Shown: positions 12,180 to 24,634, counted from the stretch's first letter. The stretch: 64,000 nucleotides of DNA from Ophioderma brevispina (GCA_023653785.1 JAMKCH010041226.1:22524-86523), one strand, 5' to 3'. Notes: generated from the letters alone by a model not told the origin. Made by a program: numbers and translations.

Positions 12180-12810
12180 AAATTATTGGGTAGTTGTGAA
12201 AAAAAATGTAGTGTGGGGTAGTAACATTCTGCATAATAGAACTTTTTTTTTGAATAATTATTTTTTGGTCACTTCTACCCCCTTTTATCAGAATCTATGA
12301 AGAACATGGGTGAGTTGGGGTTCAAATTGTCAGATGGCTGGAGAGCAATCAAAACTAGGGGCGGAGGCCAGAACGCTATTGGAAAGGCTCGTGGTGCGCG
12401 TTATAGAAGGCTTGGCCAACCGTTTGAGTGCCCTACCTAGATCGAAACATTTCCTACAAACGCTGGTGTTACATCTGGGCACTAATGACATTTGTGCTGC
12501 TCCGTTTGGTTCAACTCGTGAAAGAATCCGTGCGAATTTGAAGGACATGCGCAATTTACCTCATCAAGAATTCGATGTCTGAGATTTACCACGCCTTTTT
12601 ATTATGGTTGAAAACGAGTAGAGTGATGGCCGAAGGTAAACAATCAAGGTTGAATCAGGTTTGCACGGGAAAATGGCAGGGAATTGGATAAGCCAATTCA
12701 TCTACAATGGTGACCTTTCCCCCTGCACCATGAGTTCTTACAGAAGAGATGGGTTCACTTGTCTGAGCAGTGTACATTAGGTTTAGGCAGAACCTTGAAC
12801 TGCCCTCCTG
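12180..12810 (+). pseudogene. SGNH/GDSL-type hydrolase ORF of the DIRS/Ngaro-like element (frameshifted)
   Basis: SGNH hydrolases are serine esterases or acylhydrolases. The identifiable blocks are VVWGSNIL near 12205-12235 (position of block I), then an open frame 12310-12582 containing LVLHLGTNDI at about 12463-12492, which fits block III (GxND). Near 12744-12765 the sequence reads DG followed by an out-of-frame HLSE, consistent with the conserved catalytic D-x-x-H block after a single-base loss. Spacing between GTND and the terminal block, about 90 codons, is normal for the family. It lies about 70-100 bp after the recombinase, where Ngaro-type elements may carry such an ORF. Its role in transposition is unknown. 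Block I is the weakest part of the assignment. Confidence 0.75.
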
Positions 12811-12899
12811 TTCTTCAATGACTTCTGGTGCCTTCACTTTCCCCCCTCATGTGTCCTACATGTAAATTCCTAAATTCCTGATTTTGGGTCAATGGTTTT

Positions 12900-13050
12900 C
12901 TCGCTGTCAAGTCTGGTGACCGTTTTGGCATGGAAGAAAATGATGCTAAAGAAAATGTGCTGTTTCACTGTTCAAGTCTTTTGACCCATTTTGGCATGAA
13001 AGTGTGGAAAATGTGTTTTTCTCACCTGTCAAGTCTTTTGGCCATCGGCG
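12900..13050 (+). repeat. Three short direct repeats, possible 3' end of the retrotransposon
   Basis: The motif TGTCAAGTCT with a following TGACC/TGGCC and TTTTGGCATG occurs at about 12906, 12970 and 13027, spaced 64 and 57 bases. The block ends in a run of about 16 G at 13051. Short direct repeats close to the coding end could be part of the terminal repeat structure of a DIRS/Ngaro element, but this is inference. Confidence 0.45.
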
Positions 13051-13069
13051 GGGGGGGGGGGGGGGGTGA

Positions 13070-14150
13070 GTCAATTCCTTTCAGCCATGAACTTGTTTGG
13101 CAGTGCGATTTTATTTTGGCTCCCTTTTGAGCAAAAATATGCAATTAAATTATATATATGATGAATTGGAAATATATAAGCTTGAAGTTCTAATAAGTCT
13201 ATAAATATTTCATGTCTAGGCTGATATCACTGTAACTTATATTCAGATGTTAGCTGTATGAATTGGATGGTTGGGTCACATCCCTCTCCTCATCTGTCAG
13301 CCTTATTTATGTATGCAAATTTAGTTTAAAGAGCTAATATAAGCTTATACTGACAAAATACGTGGTTTAAAAGCAATTTGTGAGTTTGAGTAAATATCAC
13401 AGATGCTCCGTCTGTGTGTCGTTGGGCGGACTCCTCTCTGACATCTATTATATATTTCATGGACATATAATGTACTAAGTTATGTCATGGGACAAGGTTG
13501 CTGTTGCAAAGGAATTACAAAAATGTGAGTGTAAATATCAGATTATCTGTTGATACAGGCTGGGTTTAGTCTCCCTCCTTTCTGTTTATATGACTATAAA
13601 AAATATGTTACCAAGATGGTCAATACAGATGCACCTGTCTGTATATGAGTGTGAAGTTTGGGTCATCTCCTCGTGAATATCATGAATGTAATCTTTTGCA
13701 AATTACCATGCTAATGAGATCTAATCTAAACCGTCAGATGCTGTAGCTGTCTGGGGTAAGAATGGTGAGGGTGATCCCCATTGAATTAAGGTGGGTGTTA
13801 ACACCTTGCAACACTGTCGTGTTAATGGCAAAATCAAATAACCTCCACAGATGTGGTAAGGTATGGCATATCTCATTTTTGGTGTGCTTAGATTTTTCCA
13901 CCCGAGTCCTAGACAAACCCTATTGTATAGGGTTCGTGTGGACCCAACATTTTGTTTTCGCTCTCAATGCTTTAATGTTAACGTGATTTTGGCGAAAGCA
14001 AACAAATCGCCATGGATTTTGATGCTTATTAGCATACATAAGCTTGTGGTGGCGCTAAGATTTGCTTTGTCCTTAATCGTATGGGAGTAACTTTTTAATT
14101 TTTTAGTTTTATTTCGCCAATGTAATCTATTTATGGAAAAAGTCCTTAGA
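13070..14150. other. Gene-free stretch
   Basis: Nothing recognisable as a gene. The short overlapping frames near 13734-14090 have no domain content. Confidence 0.4.
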
Positions 14151-14700
14151 GAAAAGTGTTTTTTCCCGAAGGAAAAAGTTGGTTAGGTAAAAGGACGAAA
14201 AGTTGGTTAGGTAAACGAGATAGATATTTGTTCTGAACCTACAAAGAAAAAAACAAGTTTTGGTAGTTTTCATACTAAAGAGCGGAGGTGTCGGAAAGTT
14301 CGCCTTTTTGCGTATAATTTAGACTTTTGATAGTGCTAAAACAACAGATTTGAGTTATAGCATGGCTCAGAAAAAATGGCAACGACTTCAAGATCACAGT
14401 AATGTAAACAACATTATAAGATCTTTATAAATATATAGCCAGATTTAAGTACACGCCTTTTATTTAGGTGATACCATTATTTAAAATAGGGGTGCTTTTT
14501 TGGAAAAATGCACATTTCAAAAACGACTCTTTTGAAAAGTCCCATCAATCGAAAAGTACCTTTTTTTAATTTTGTGGTTTTCCAGGGTACATAAATGACA
14601 TGTTGTTTTGTAGCTACAAAGAAAAAAAGGTATTTTTGCAGAAGAGCAGGTGTTGCCAGAAAGTAGAAAGTTAGATTTTGGTGCGTGTTTAATTTGACCG
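14150..14700 (+). repeat. Interspersed repeat family C, copy 1
   Basis: Sequence from about 14195 (GTTAGGTAAACGAGATAG, TTTGTTCTGAACC, TTTTCATACTA, AGAGCG, GCGTATAATTTAGAC) matches the reverse complement of 17930-18070. A second weaker copy of the same internal words occurs at about 14600-14670 (GTAGCTACAAAGAAAAAAAG). This suggests an interspersed repeat with internal duplication. No coding capacity; class unknown. Confidence 0.6.
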
Positions 14701-15319
14701 GGATATTCGGTTACTGGAAAACACTCAATGGAACCACCTCTGTATTTTATATTTTTTCCATGATTAATATTGACAAATTATCAATGTTACGAATTAAATA
14801 ATTGTCCCAAAAAAATAAATTTACATTTGAAATTGTCATCAGTTGCTCAAAATCTAACCAATGTGAAGGGACAATCAAGGGAATTGTCAAAACATTACAT
14901 AAAGAAACAATTTGGGGTGTCTAATTTGGTATGACAAAACTGATATTGCAAAAATGATAACCAGCCTAAGTAAGACCAATGAGGGGTTTCCCCGTGTTGT
15001 TACTTAGATTAATCGGTGCCTTTGGTCTGACATTATCACTTTGTTTGCATTTTATTTGCTTGTGGTTTGTCTGTTTTAAACTCACGTCTACCAAAGGGGG
15101 GGGGGGTACGGGTACCACCCCCTAGTGAACTTTGCTCAGTGCGCTAAAATGCCAAAAGCTTGGTAAAAAGCTTCTAAGTAATCATTCTCTCCTCCGTTCT
15201 GGTTAATTTTAGCGAAAAAAAATGTGAAGTAGCATTTTTCACCGGGGTTAGGGTATATGCCGTCTCAAAATCGAAGGGTAAGGGGGGAAAGGTGGTGCCA
15301 CCTGAGTATTATTTTTTAT

Positions 15320-15625
15320 GGGCATTTTTGAAAATAGTATTTATTGCACAGTATGTCTCTAAAACTATGTTTATTTAAAAACAAAACTTGTCATTTGTCA
15401 TCATTTAGAGCTGTGAAAAAACGCATGGAAATCGATATTCCTAACTTTTTTAGCGCAAAAGTGGGAATTTAGCTATTTTCTGTGGGAAAAAGGAAAATGC
15501 CAATTTCGCCGACTCGCGGACGTGGATGACGTTCATTGTGTGCATACTAGTTATGTTGGTACTTATTGTGGTATCAATGGAAGAGGAGGACATTGTTTGG
15601 TCATATATGTGCCCCTAGCCAAATA
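15320..15625 (+). repeat. Interspersed TIR family D, copy 1 (partial)
   Basis: This shares ordered words with 34769-35213 and with the reverse complement of 47395-47560: GATATTCCTAA, TTTTTTAGCGCAAAA, GCTATTTTCTGTGG, GACTCGCGGAC, ATGACGTT, then GTTGGTACTTATTG and TATCAATGGAAGAGGAGG, which corresponds to the right inverted end of the 34.8-kb copy. The left end is not obvious here. Confidence 0.65.
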
Positions 15626-15629
15626 GGGC

Positions 15630-17430
15630 ATTGAGTAAAAGTTTTCAATGTAAATTCCCACACTTTGAATATACATACAGTAATCAATTTCGCAAAGTCT
15701 CTGCCATTTTGGCGTGATGCTTCAAACTGACCCTAGGTGACCTTTGAGTCTGCGTTTGGTCTGGGGCTATTATGTGCTCCAAAACTTTACTCAAAGTGAG
15801 CCTGTGTGAATGCAAAATTGTGAAATTCTAAGCCAATGGCCTCCAAGGATCCGTGATTCACTGAAGGGTCTTTACCCCCCCCTCACCACCACCACCACCC
15901 AACAACAAAACAATCCTTATGTAAATTGCATTAAAAATTATCAAAGGTTGTGGCTAAGTGGGACTAACAATCTATAATCGCGTCTAATCTTCTGAAACAA
16001 ATGACACGCGCGCGTCTGTTGGCTTGAGTATTTGTGATTCCCGTTGTCAAGCGTTGTCACACACTTCCGGGTTTCGCGCTCGTAGCCAGAACTTTGTTTC
16101 AGAATTACTGACGAAACGAAACGAAAAGTATAGGTTTGGATTTTCAGTGGACACAACAGAAAACACATACACGGCGCACCCTCGCATGCACACTCACACA
16201 TACGTCAGGTATAGAACTAGAAGATCGCCTAGGGGTGGAGCTTATCACAAGTCTTGTGCCAAATTTTCTTTAAGGCAAAGGGTTAATGCATACATACATT
16301 GTAATGGTCCAAACAATTTCCACAATGAGCTATGATTCAATCGATTTAATGGCCATAAAGTCCATTAGATTGGATAAAAACATGAAATGGTTCTTTTACT
16401 GACCCTGTGTGACCTTTGAAGGCCAAGGTCAGTGACCCTCATTAATGACCTAACAGATGAAATATGGTACTTTATTCCATTTTTTCATTATCTAAGTATT
16501 TAAAACTTGCAAAAGGTGATTTGGTCTCTAGTGGCATAACCAGTTTTTTGCAGGGTTGGAGAAGGAGGAAAGAGAAAAGAAAGTAGGGCACATATATATT
16601 TCAGGGGCAAGCACTATAATTTTCACTGTAATTGGTGCATGTAACAGCAAAAATCATTCTTCCAACGGGGAAAGATGCTTCCCCAGTTACAGGCATGGTT
16701 TACGCCAAGATGTGGTTGTGTTTCATCTTATACCAACCAAAAGATGTCCCCCTGTTGCAAATAAGTGTTCATCTGTATGAAAATCATAAAATTAGCTTAC
16801 ACGCGTGTCTGTGCACGTGTGGGTGTTATGGCTGCGTTTTGAAAAAAGTGTTGGTGTGTGGGGGGGGCATTGATTGAAACCTCATTAGTAAAATCATTTA
16901 GAATAAGTTTTTCAGGTAAGGTATGAAACTCTAAAAACACGAATTCATATTGAAATTCGATCTTCCTTTTTCTAAAAACTATTGGCAGAGACACTTATTC
17001 AAAAAATATTCAGTATGATGTTTAAGGTTGGTACCAAAAAACAAGAAGCTGAAAGTCAATTTGAGCTATATTTGCATGCATTAGATTTACCAAATGTAAT
17101 GACATTCGGTATGAGAACATCACAAAAATCTTTGTATTTGATTACAAAATGTGATCAAACCTATCACCAGAAGAAGCCCATAATTATCCATTATTTCCAA
17201 AAATTAAAATTCTGGTGGGGAGAGGACTTGAAATCTATGGGGTGAATGCCAACAAAAACTGCTTGGTTAGACCTGATGAAATTTATAGATGTCATACACA
17301 TGGTGAACATTCCTTTAGCCAGTAATGAAAAAAGTGATCCAATCTAAGTCTGGTTGATATTGCAGATAGTTCATAGAATTTTGCGATTATCGGCTTTTGC
17401 GCTTGCATATTCAAAGAATATAAGCTGTGG
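15630..17430. other. Gene-free stretch with GGTCA-type motifs
   Basis: No gene recognised. Words such as TGACCTTTGA and CAAGGTCAGTGACC recur at about 15728, 16405 and 16425, and CCACCACCACCACC lies at 15888. A G-run occurs at 16860. The frames between 16024 and 17245 lack domains and overlap on both strands. Confidence 0.4.
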
Positions 17431-17439
17431 GCTGCCCAC

Positions 17440-17700
17440 AACTTGACCTCAAATGACCTTAGAACCTTGGCAACATGACCTTTGACTCATCAACATATGA
17501 GGGATCCCTGATTGCACCTATGACACAAAGTTGGAACTTTCAATTTTCAGCGGAGGAAATTTTTACATTAAGCCTCTTTCATCTTGACCTCACATGGACC
17601 TTGGACCTTAGCACATGACCTTTCACCTCATCAACATATGAGGGATTCCACGTTGCACCTATGACTCAGTTTGGTTTCCAATTTGAATTCAAACTTTCAA
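17440..17700 (+). repeat. Two-copy tandem duplication, ~141-bp period
   Basis: CTTGACCTCA, ATGACCTTTGACTCATC, AACATATGAGGGAT and TTGCACCTATGACAC at 17440-17535 recur, slightly diverged, at 17583-17680. Both copies contain several TGACC(T) words. Such DNA could be a fragment of a larger minisatellite. No coding. Confidence 0.75.
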
Positions 17701-17929
17701 TTGAGATCAATTTGAAAAAAACAAAAAATAACAAAAAAAAACTGTCACAGTATAGCAAAAACAGCAGACATGACACACTACCTGACACACATACATACCA
17801 CATGCCCACAACATATTGCTAATTGGTCCTGCCAACTATAGCTGGCAGCCCACAAACACCTCAGGCTTGTTTGAGTATAGATAATCCCCAACAGGTAGCT
17901 CTAATGAGGCCCATGCGATATCAAACATG

Positions 17930-18190
17930 TTGTTTTAGACTTTAATCAAAAGGTCTAAATATACGCAGAAAAGCCAAACTTTCGAAACCCTCGCTCTGTA
18001 GTATGAAAATACCCTTTTTTTTTCTTCATCGGTTCAGAACAAACATCTCGTTACCTAACCCTGAAGAACCCAAAAAATGAGAAAATGTTTCTTTCGGGGT
18101 TATGGCACTGTTAAAATATCAATTTTTTAGAATGTGGTTTTTTGCAAAAAAAACCACCCTTTTTCAAATAATGGTATATTTCCAAATAAT
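17930..18190 (-). repeat. Interspersed repeat family C, copy 2 (inverted)
   Basis: The reverse complement matches the 14.2-14.5 kb copy over roughly 200 bases, including AACATCTCGTTACCTAAC (18047) and GTATGAAAATACCC (18000). The two copies face each other across 3.5 kb. Nature unknown. Confidence 0.55.
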
Positions 18191-18199
18191 ATGGACCTG

Positions 18200-21100
18200 T
18201 ATTATCTGGTTATCTTTTTATTAAAGAATACTATGGTTTAACATACTGCATTTGAAAGTGATTTTGTTTTGCTTTAAACTAGTGATCGATTAAACTTAGT
18301 CATTTTCAGCAAGAAAAATCCTCTAAAATGAGCGAAAATAGGGGTAAAATCCTATTGGCCGTTGCTGCCATGGCAACAAAGATGAGAGGTGAAATGTACC
18401 ATGATATGTAGTTTTGAAACAACATATGAAAGAATCCATTTGTTTGAAGTGTGACGCCATATCTTTGCTTTTTACAGAACTTTGCTCTTAAGTACATTGG
18501 CCAATGAACTTTCTGAAAATCACTGTCAATATGAGATTTTTAACATTAAAGGCCCTAATTCGGAATTCGGAATATGGCTGGACAAATAAAAGGAATATAC
18601 GAAAGCAGAGATATACAACGCAGCACGATTGGTATTAATAATCGAATAAAACCTTCAACTGCAGGCATGGATCGCTAATATTTGCCTTAATTCCCACTGC
18701 AGAAATACACAAATAGTGTTTTTATTGACTCCTAAAATGATCAATTTCTGGCAGTTAAGAACGCGTCCATGGTCGCTTTCGTAACTTGAATTGAAATCCT
18801 TAAAGGTCTAAAGCTACAAAGTTGGACCTTATTTCTTTGCTTCCTTTAAAATAAGGGCGCATGCACTTTTCTTGATGAGGGGCATAGCATCGTCTTTTAA
18901 TTTCTAGTCCTAACTAATTCTTCATTATGTGCTTTTTTTAAATATCGCCCAGAACAAGATGATATTAGGACTACTAACGGTCTTTAAATGACAAGTTGCT
19001 TACAAAATATACCTTAGGTTTACACCATACCTTAAAAACGAAGCACAACAAAAACAAACCAAAATGAAAAGGATTATATACCTCTCAGTGCCTTAAGAAA
19101 CTGCAACCACTTGCTTAAAGTGGTACTGGGTAAAGCAACAATGTATATAAAAGATGAGAGCATCTACGGTATATTACTCAAACTATACAATTGGTTAACA
19201 ATGCCACATAGGTTAGGCCATCACGAAAAATAAACGAAAACAAACTTGCTTATCTAAACTAAAAATTTGGGACCCTTTTTTGCATTGTACATAATAGTCA
19301 AGGGACTGTGGAACCCCGTGGGATTTCAAGATTATAGCATCGCACCTATTTAGATACCTTAAGTAGATCCCAAATAACAAGAAAGAGTTGTTGATGGAGA
19401 ATGTCCGCAGTGGGAGATGGCGGCCATCTTGGTCTTCAAAATGGCTGTCATTTTGGTATATTTTCTAATCATAACTCGAGTTGTGAATGTAAATTTAAGG
19501 ATAGGACCTTCGTAGCTTAAAGCATATTAATTTGATCAAAATTATAATATACAACATCAACTCTTTACCTTAACGTGACAATTAAATTAATCCACAATAT
19601 TGCTAAGAATATCTTTAAGAAAATGTCGTTAATAAATTGATTACGTGATTGTTAATTTATAACAAAGACATATGCGCAGATATATTCACAACATGAAAAA
19701 TAGTTGTGGTGCCTTCGTCCGGTTAATATGACATTTTCTTTATGTTTTTTTCGCTGTATTTAATGTAGTTATATCACAACATTCATTTTGCTTTTAAGGT
19801 GCAATTGCCAACTCTAAAAGGCGTTTAATGTATGCCTTTAATAAGAGCCGATTTCAAAGGAACTTTTAAAAGGGCTTTCAGGATTCGGTCTATGTTTTCG
19901 TATGAGGAGAATAGCTTCTTAACCGCAAGTGCAATTATTTTAAAAGCTCATGTCCATTCTCATGAATTTCCGGTGTCAAGTCCTATGTGACAGAGTGTTC
20001 TAGGCCGCACATAGGCATCACTTGTTTCATCATGGCCACCCTTATGGAAAGTTTTATGTTAGTTTTAAATTTAGAGATAGGTACTGATTTTGGGAACCGA
20101 TACTCTATTTACGAAGAATTGAACCCAGCGAAACCATTATTTAAGTGGAACGAGGCCGGAGGCCTAGTTCTTCCACGCAAAAAATAATGGTGTCCCTGGT
20201 TCCCCAAATCATACCTTGATTCCTCATTCTTAAACAGCTTTATTCATTTAAGGTCATCTTTTAACATTTCTCGATGCTTTCGTTAAATAACAACAGAAAA
20301 GGACTGCCACCACCCAGTTACAACAATCGAAACAACCCGTTGAACGCAACGATCAACGGCAACGAGACTCAACGTTGGCAGGCGCGCGCGAACGTAGCAA
20401 AAACGCAGTATGACGCGAGCGCTTCAACCTAAAAATAACATCAATACGCAGCGCGTACTACCTGGTTCAATTGTCGATTGACCCGGCATCAGCAAAATGA
20501 AATTGCCTACATGTTCAAAGCTGTTAAGAATCTATATTAATATTACTTTAATCTAATAGTAATGCAACTGTTAAATGTTTATTACAAACGCCGTTCAAAC
20601 TAGCTCTGAACCTCACAGCTCTAAAACGATGTTTATGTTATTTACACTTTTCGAAATTCCCTGGCTGACGTGTTAAAACGGCGTTTTTAAAAACATTTTA
20701 ACGTGTATCCAGCATACCATATTTCGTTTCAAAGTGGTAAGTGGCACGCTCATTAGCAATCTTGTTTTGCTAATTGTTGGCGTGTTTTTTGCAAACAAGG
20801 GACTTTTTACTACCTCTAAATTACAGGATTTAAAAAGTAAATCCCAAACTTGTGATTAGGGATTCAAGTTTCAATCTATAGATTTAAATTCTATCTATAG
20901 ATTTATGTTAAATCTAAAATGGATTGATCCCTAATCAACATTTTTTTGGGATTTATTTAAATGCAAATCTGAATTTAGTTGTAACTCGCGAAGGTTTGCC
21001 CTCACTCATAACGCAGTTATGGTTGGATTCAGTTTTTTTCCTAGGACGCCGCACTCGATTTTTCTAAGTTCGTATTAGTTGCCTTGCAGCATCAAGGTGA

Positions 21101-24080
21101 AAAAGGACCTTTGATTTCTACCAACCAGAATGACCAGGGCCGGAATAATACATTTTGCTATCATAGCTAAATTGATCATTGGGTTGTGTAGTTCATGAAA
21201 ATACGTGATGACAAAAAATAAAGGGATGGCAATTTGAATAAACTAACGTTTTCTAAAATGGCCGTCATTAAGGAATAGCACGACATCTAATGGTGACTTT
21301 GTTCGAATGTATGTTGTCTGGGACAAGAGGTTTCAATATACAATACCCAAGATTTGTCTGAGTCATGGAAATTTACATAAACGGCTATTTTTTCAAATGG
21401 CCGCTCTCGTCGAAGAAAACCGTATTCTCATTATATAACCTAAGAAGATGTGGTGTCAAAATGAGTGTTTCTGGGTCCTGAGTTCAATAAAACTATTCTC
21501 AACTGTAGGATAAATATAAAATGATGTTTATTTCTTTGTCACTTTTTTTCAAATAGCCCAATATTTTCAATAAAGTACCCAAGAGTGTGACTTACTGCAA
21601 TATCATGGTAATGTGTAAAGTGATTAACCCAGATGTTTGATAATTAATATCACACAGAATCCTCAGTAACTCCTCCTTAGAACTTACTAACTGCGCTTTA
21701 TGGCCCCTATAAACGAAAACCCTAAAACAGTGACTACCAATAGGTGTGGCCATGACCATTTAATTGTTCGAAATTCGGGCGCCATTTTACTCTTATACTC
21801 ACGACTCATCTGACATTTGAGAATTTGGCTGTTGAAATCCTTGACCTTCAAAAAAAAATCCACTTTGTCACCAAATTTGTCATCTAGGTGCTGTACAGAC
21901 TTCCCAATACAAAAATATACAATCAACCTAAAATTTAAAAATATAAACGGTGCATTTTTGCCAGATAATTTTGACTTTATTTGTGTAGACAAGATCCTAG
22001 CTAAATCCTCCGCTTTATGCCATCCAATTGATGGAACCCTAACGGATATATGTCAGTTGAACACAAGGATAAAATACCACTTGGACAGTTTCACCTGAAG
22101 GTTCAAGAAACTAAAGGTAAAGGCGTGTAGCATCTTGTTGGGTTTAAACCATGTTTTCAAACAAAAGAATATTTAGCAGGTCGAGTGAATGCGTATCATG
22201 CATTGAACTAATCAATATATTATTTTTCAGTGAAGGATCACCAGAAATTATTATGCTGTGGTTGAAATGAAGGGACTCACTCCTCAGGGACCAATAATCA
22301 TGAAATTCATGGGAAATTTGGGGAATTTGACTGCTGAACGAATGCTAACATTCTAACATTCTGCTGAGGGACAACTGTGTGGACAACGCTCTAATGTGAG
22401 GGACATTTACCCTTTCCCCCTATTCCCCACGGTCCTCCACGATGCCGGGGAGGAATCTGATGAATAAGCAGTGTCCAACAAAGACAATAAAGGAAAGGAT
22501 GCTTGTGTTCAATGTGCTCAGTTTACTACTTCACAAGTGTCTTTTAATATGGTCTACCTTCTGCTGAAACTGGAGTTAAAGCTGAGACAACAAGACTGTT
22601 TTGGAAGTGCATTTTCAATGCTACATGTATTTATTAGCAATTGCGAACATTAAAGTTAAATTATGTTATATGACAAGAAGAGCCTTTATACTACTTTGTG
22701 GGGTTATTCAATTTCAGAAAGAATGTCTAAGGTGATTTCCACTGGCCAAGTTTGGGTTGATTTCAGGATAGCCGGAACTGGCCCAACATGGTTTTTTCAA
22801 GTGTCTCCGATAATTAGCCATAACTCTTGAACAACCCCCAAATTAACCACACAAAAAGTCTCATGAAAGCTGGAACACTCATAAAAAAGAATCAGTAAAC
22901 CATTAAGTTTGAGATGAACTTCAATTTTTGCCAAAAAAATTAATCTTTGATTGTATATTTTTTTTTGGGACAGTGTGTATAGCATGAGGTATAAAGAATT
23001 TTGCCTATTATTTGTTGACCATCTTGGAAAATAGTGACGTATGAAAACTTCCATTACTTTTATATTCTTCTGACAGTTTTGTAAATAGTTTTATTGAACT
23101 CCTTGTCCCAGAAAATCTTTAATTTGACACCACAATCATTTTCACAGTTCAAGGTCATCCTGGGGTAAAATTCATAGAATGGTCCGATTTTGATCAGACT
23201 GGTTGTAAACTGTTAAATTTGTCCCACTAGATAAGTAAATGTAAATAGATTCTTTGTTTGAACTTTCTATATAAGAATTACAGAGCTATGACTAGTGACC
23301 TCCCATAGACTGTAGTCCCCAGTCACATTTTGCGTTCCAATTATGTATCGAATATTATAGATGGTGCAACCAGTATATTTTCTGGTTCTGTACCATTACA
23401 CGAACAATTTGACACCATTTTTATAACGAACGGATATATCTGAAGATTTACCCCCATTGTGACCTTGAACCTATTTTTACTCATAACTATTGAACTACAA
23501 CCTGCAGATAGGGCAAACTATACTTTTTTTTAATCCTGGAAATGTAACGAGCACGTTGCATACTTTTCGACGTGTTTTGATACTTTTTCATATTTTGACC
23601 CATGTATAAACCTTAACCCCTTAAAAATATATGTTCCACTCCTTTGATTTTAGTAGACTTTTGATATGTTGTTTTTAAAGATATTCTCAATACAATTCTG
23701 TTGGAATTGATTCTGTTGCAATAAGTGTTGGGTTAAGGCAGCATTCATTCTAATTTGACTGGCCTATTATATAATGTATAGAATATACTGGTTTATTCCG
23801 CAATTAAAACCTCCCTTGGTTGCCTTCTCAAACTCTGGGAGAAACCTATCCATCCTGCCCCCAAAGACCCAATTCACATAGCAGGAACCTGAATAACTGG
23901 TAGATGCTATTCAGCGGTACCTGTTATAACTGACGCAATGTATACACTGCATACAGTGCTGTACAGCAGGAACCATTGGAACGGGTTACTGTTCCTTAAC
24001 GTATTGTACACGTGTATTTCCACCCTGGACTTACAATAGTAATGTTTCTCTTTACTCTAAAATAATATTGAAATACACTT
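18200..24080. other. Long gene-free stretch (~5.9 kb)
   Basis: I see no exon, RNA gene or well-bounded transposon. A self-complementary AT-rich patch lies at 20862-20935 (GATTAGGGATTCAAG mirrored by TTGATCCCTAATC, with two ATCTATAGAT words between). AAAATGGCCGTCATT-type words appear at 19440, 21257 and 21395 and may mark old repeats. A short CG-rich segment occurs at 20380-20440. This could be intronic or intergenic. Confidence 0.4.
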
Positions 24081-24092
24081 ATTTTAAAAAGG

Positions 24093-24168
24093 CCGTGATT
24101 AGATTCGCACCTGTGATACCTGCATTATAAATCGATGCTCTTATCCACTACAACTAGCGAGGAAAGAT
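24093..24168 (-). repeat. Degenerate tRNA-like sequence (SINE head or pseudogene)
   Basis: On the minus strand TAGTTGTAGTGG matches the pol III A box. About 35 bases downstream GGTGCGAATCT is a damaged B box (GGTTCGANNCC expected). The spacing fits a tRNA-derived promoter, but the stems are poorly conserved, so a functional tRNA is unlikely. Confidence 0.35.
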
Positions 24169-24224
24169 ATGGTAGGGGATTGATTTTAATCCTATAGTGT
24201 GGTGCGTTTAAATGTACCCTAGCA

Positions 24225-24578
24225 AACAAACTCGTTAGTAAAAAATGCCTTAGCCAAATTAAAAACTTTAAAAATGTAATTGCAAACTGTTTGTATACTT
24301 ACATTGTATACATCTGCTTTAGGAACTGGCACCTCCTTGGTTTTCAATAACTTTCTGGCATCTATGTACCCATCCCCTCTCACGGTCTCCACCTTCCAGC
24401 AAATTCTTGAGAATTTCATGCCGTCGAAGATTAACATAGACCCAAGCGTCTTTGATCTTGTGGCTTGATTAGTAGCCAAAGGTGGGCGATACACTTTGTC
24501 CTCCATCATAGACCATACATTCTCAATAGGGTTGAGATCTGGGCTGTTCCCTGGCCAGAAATCTTTCCGTCAAAATGA
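24225..24578 (-). pseudogene. Tc1/mariner-type transposase, C-terminal fragment
   Basis: DDE/D transposase of the Tc1 class, which cuts and pastes at TA sites. On the minus strand from about 24575 the frame reads RKDFWPGNSPDLNPIENVWSM followed by EDKVYRPP. WPGNSPDLNPIE is the hallmark surrounding the third catalytic acidic residue (the Glu of PIENVW). Further downstream, after a frameshift near 24450, HEILKNLLEGGDR and QKVIENQGGASS match the usual last 40 residues of Tc1 transposases. The N-terminal DNA-binding region and the first two catalytic Asp residues are absent: sequence above 24580 gives a stop at once. No inverted repeats were found, so this is an isolated relic. It abuts the GTACC-rich element that begins near 24635. 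Confidence 0.85.
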
Positions 24579-24634
24579 AGGAAATCACGTGCGTTTGTTT
24601 ACTTTCTGTCCCTTTAAATTTCAGACAGGAAGTA

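Larger units (their letters stand above)
7876..12830 (+). mobile_element. DIRS/Ngaro-like tyrosine-recombinase retrotransposon, degenerate
   Basis: This is the only multi-gene coding object in the window. Reading three plus-strand frames gives, in order, a gag-like region, reverse transcriptase, RNase H, tyrosine recombinase and an SGNH hydrolase. The combination of RT/RNase H followed by a tyrosine recombinase, with no DDE integrase or protease, is diagnostic of the DIRS order of retrotransposons. An SGNH-type hydrolase downstream is a feature I associate with Ngaro-type elements of animals. Stops and frameshifts interrupt every domain, so the copy is not expected to be active. Terminal repeats (split direct or inverted) could not be located with confidence, so both borders are approximate and reflect coding content. 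Short direct repeats at 12900-13045 may belong to the 3' untranslated end. Confidence 0.88.
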
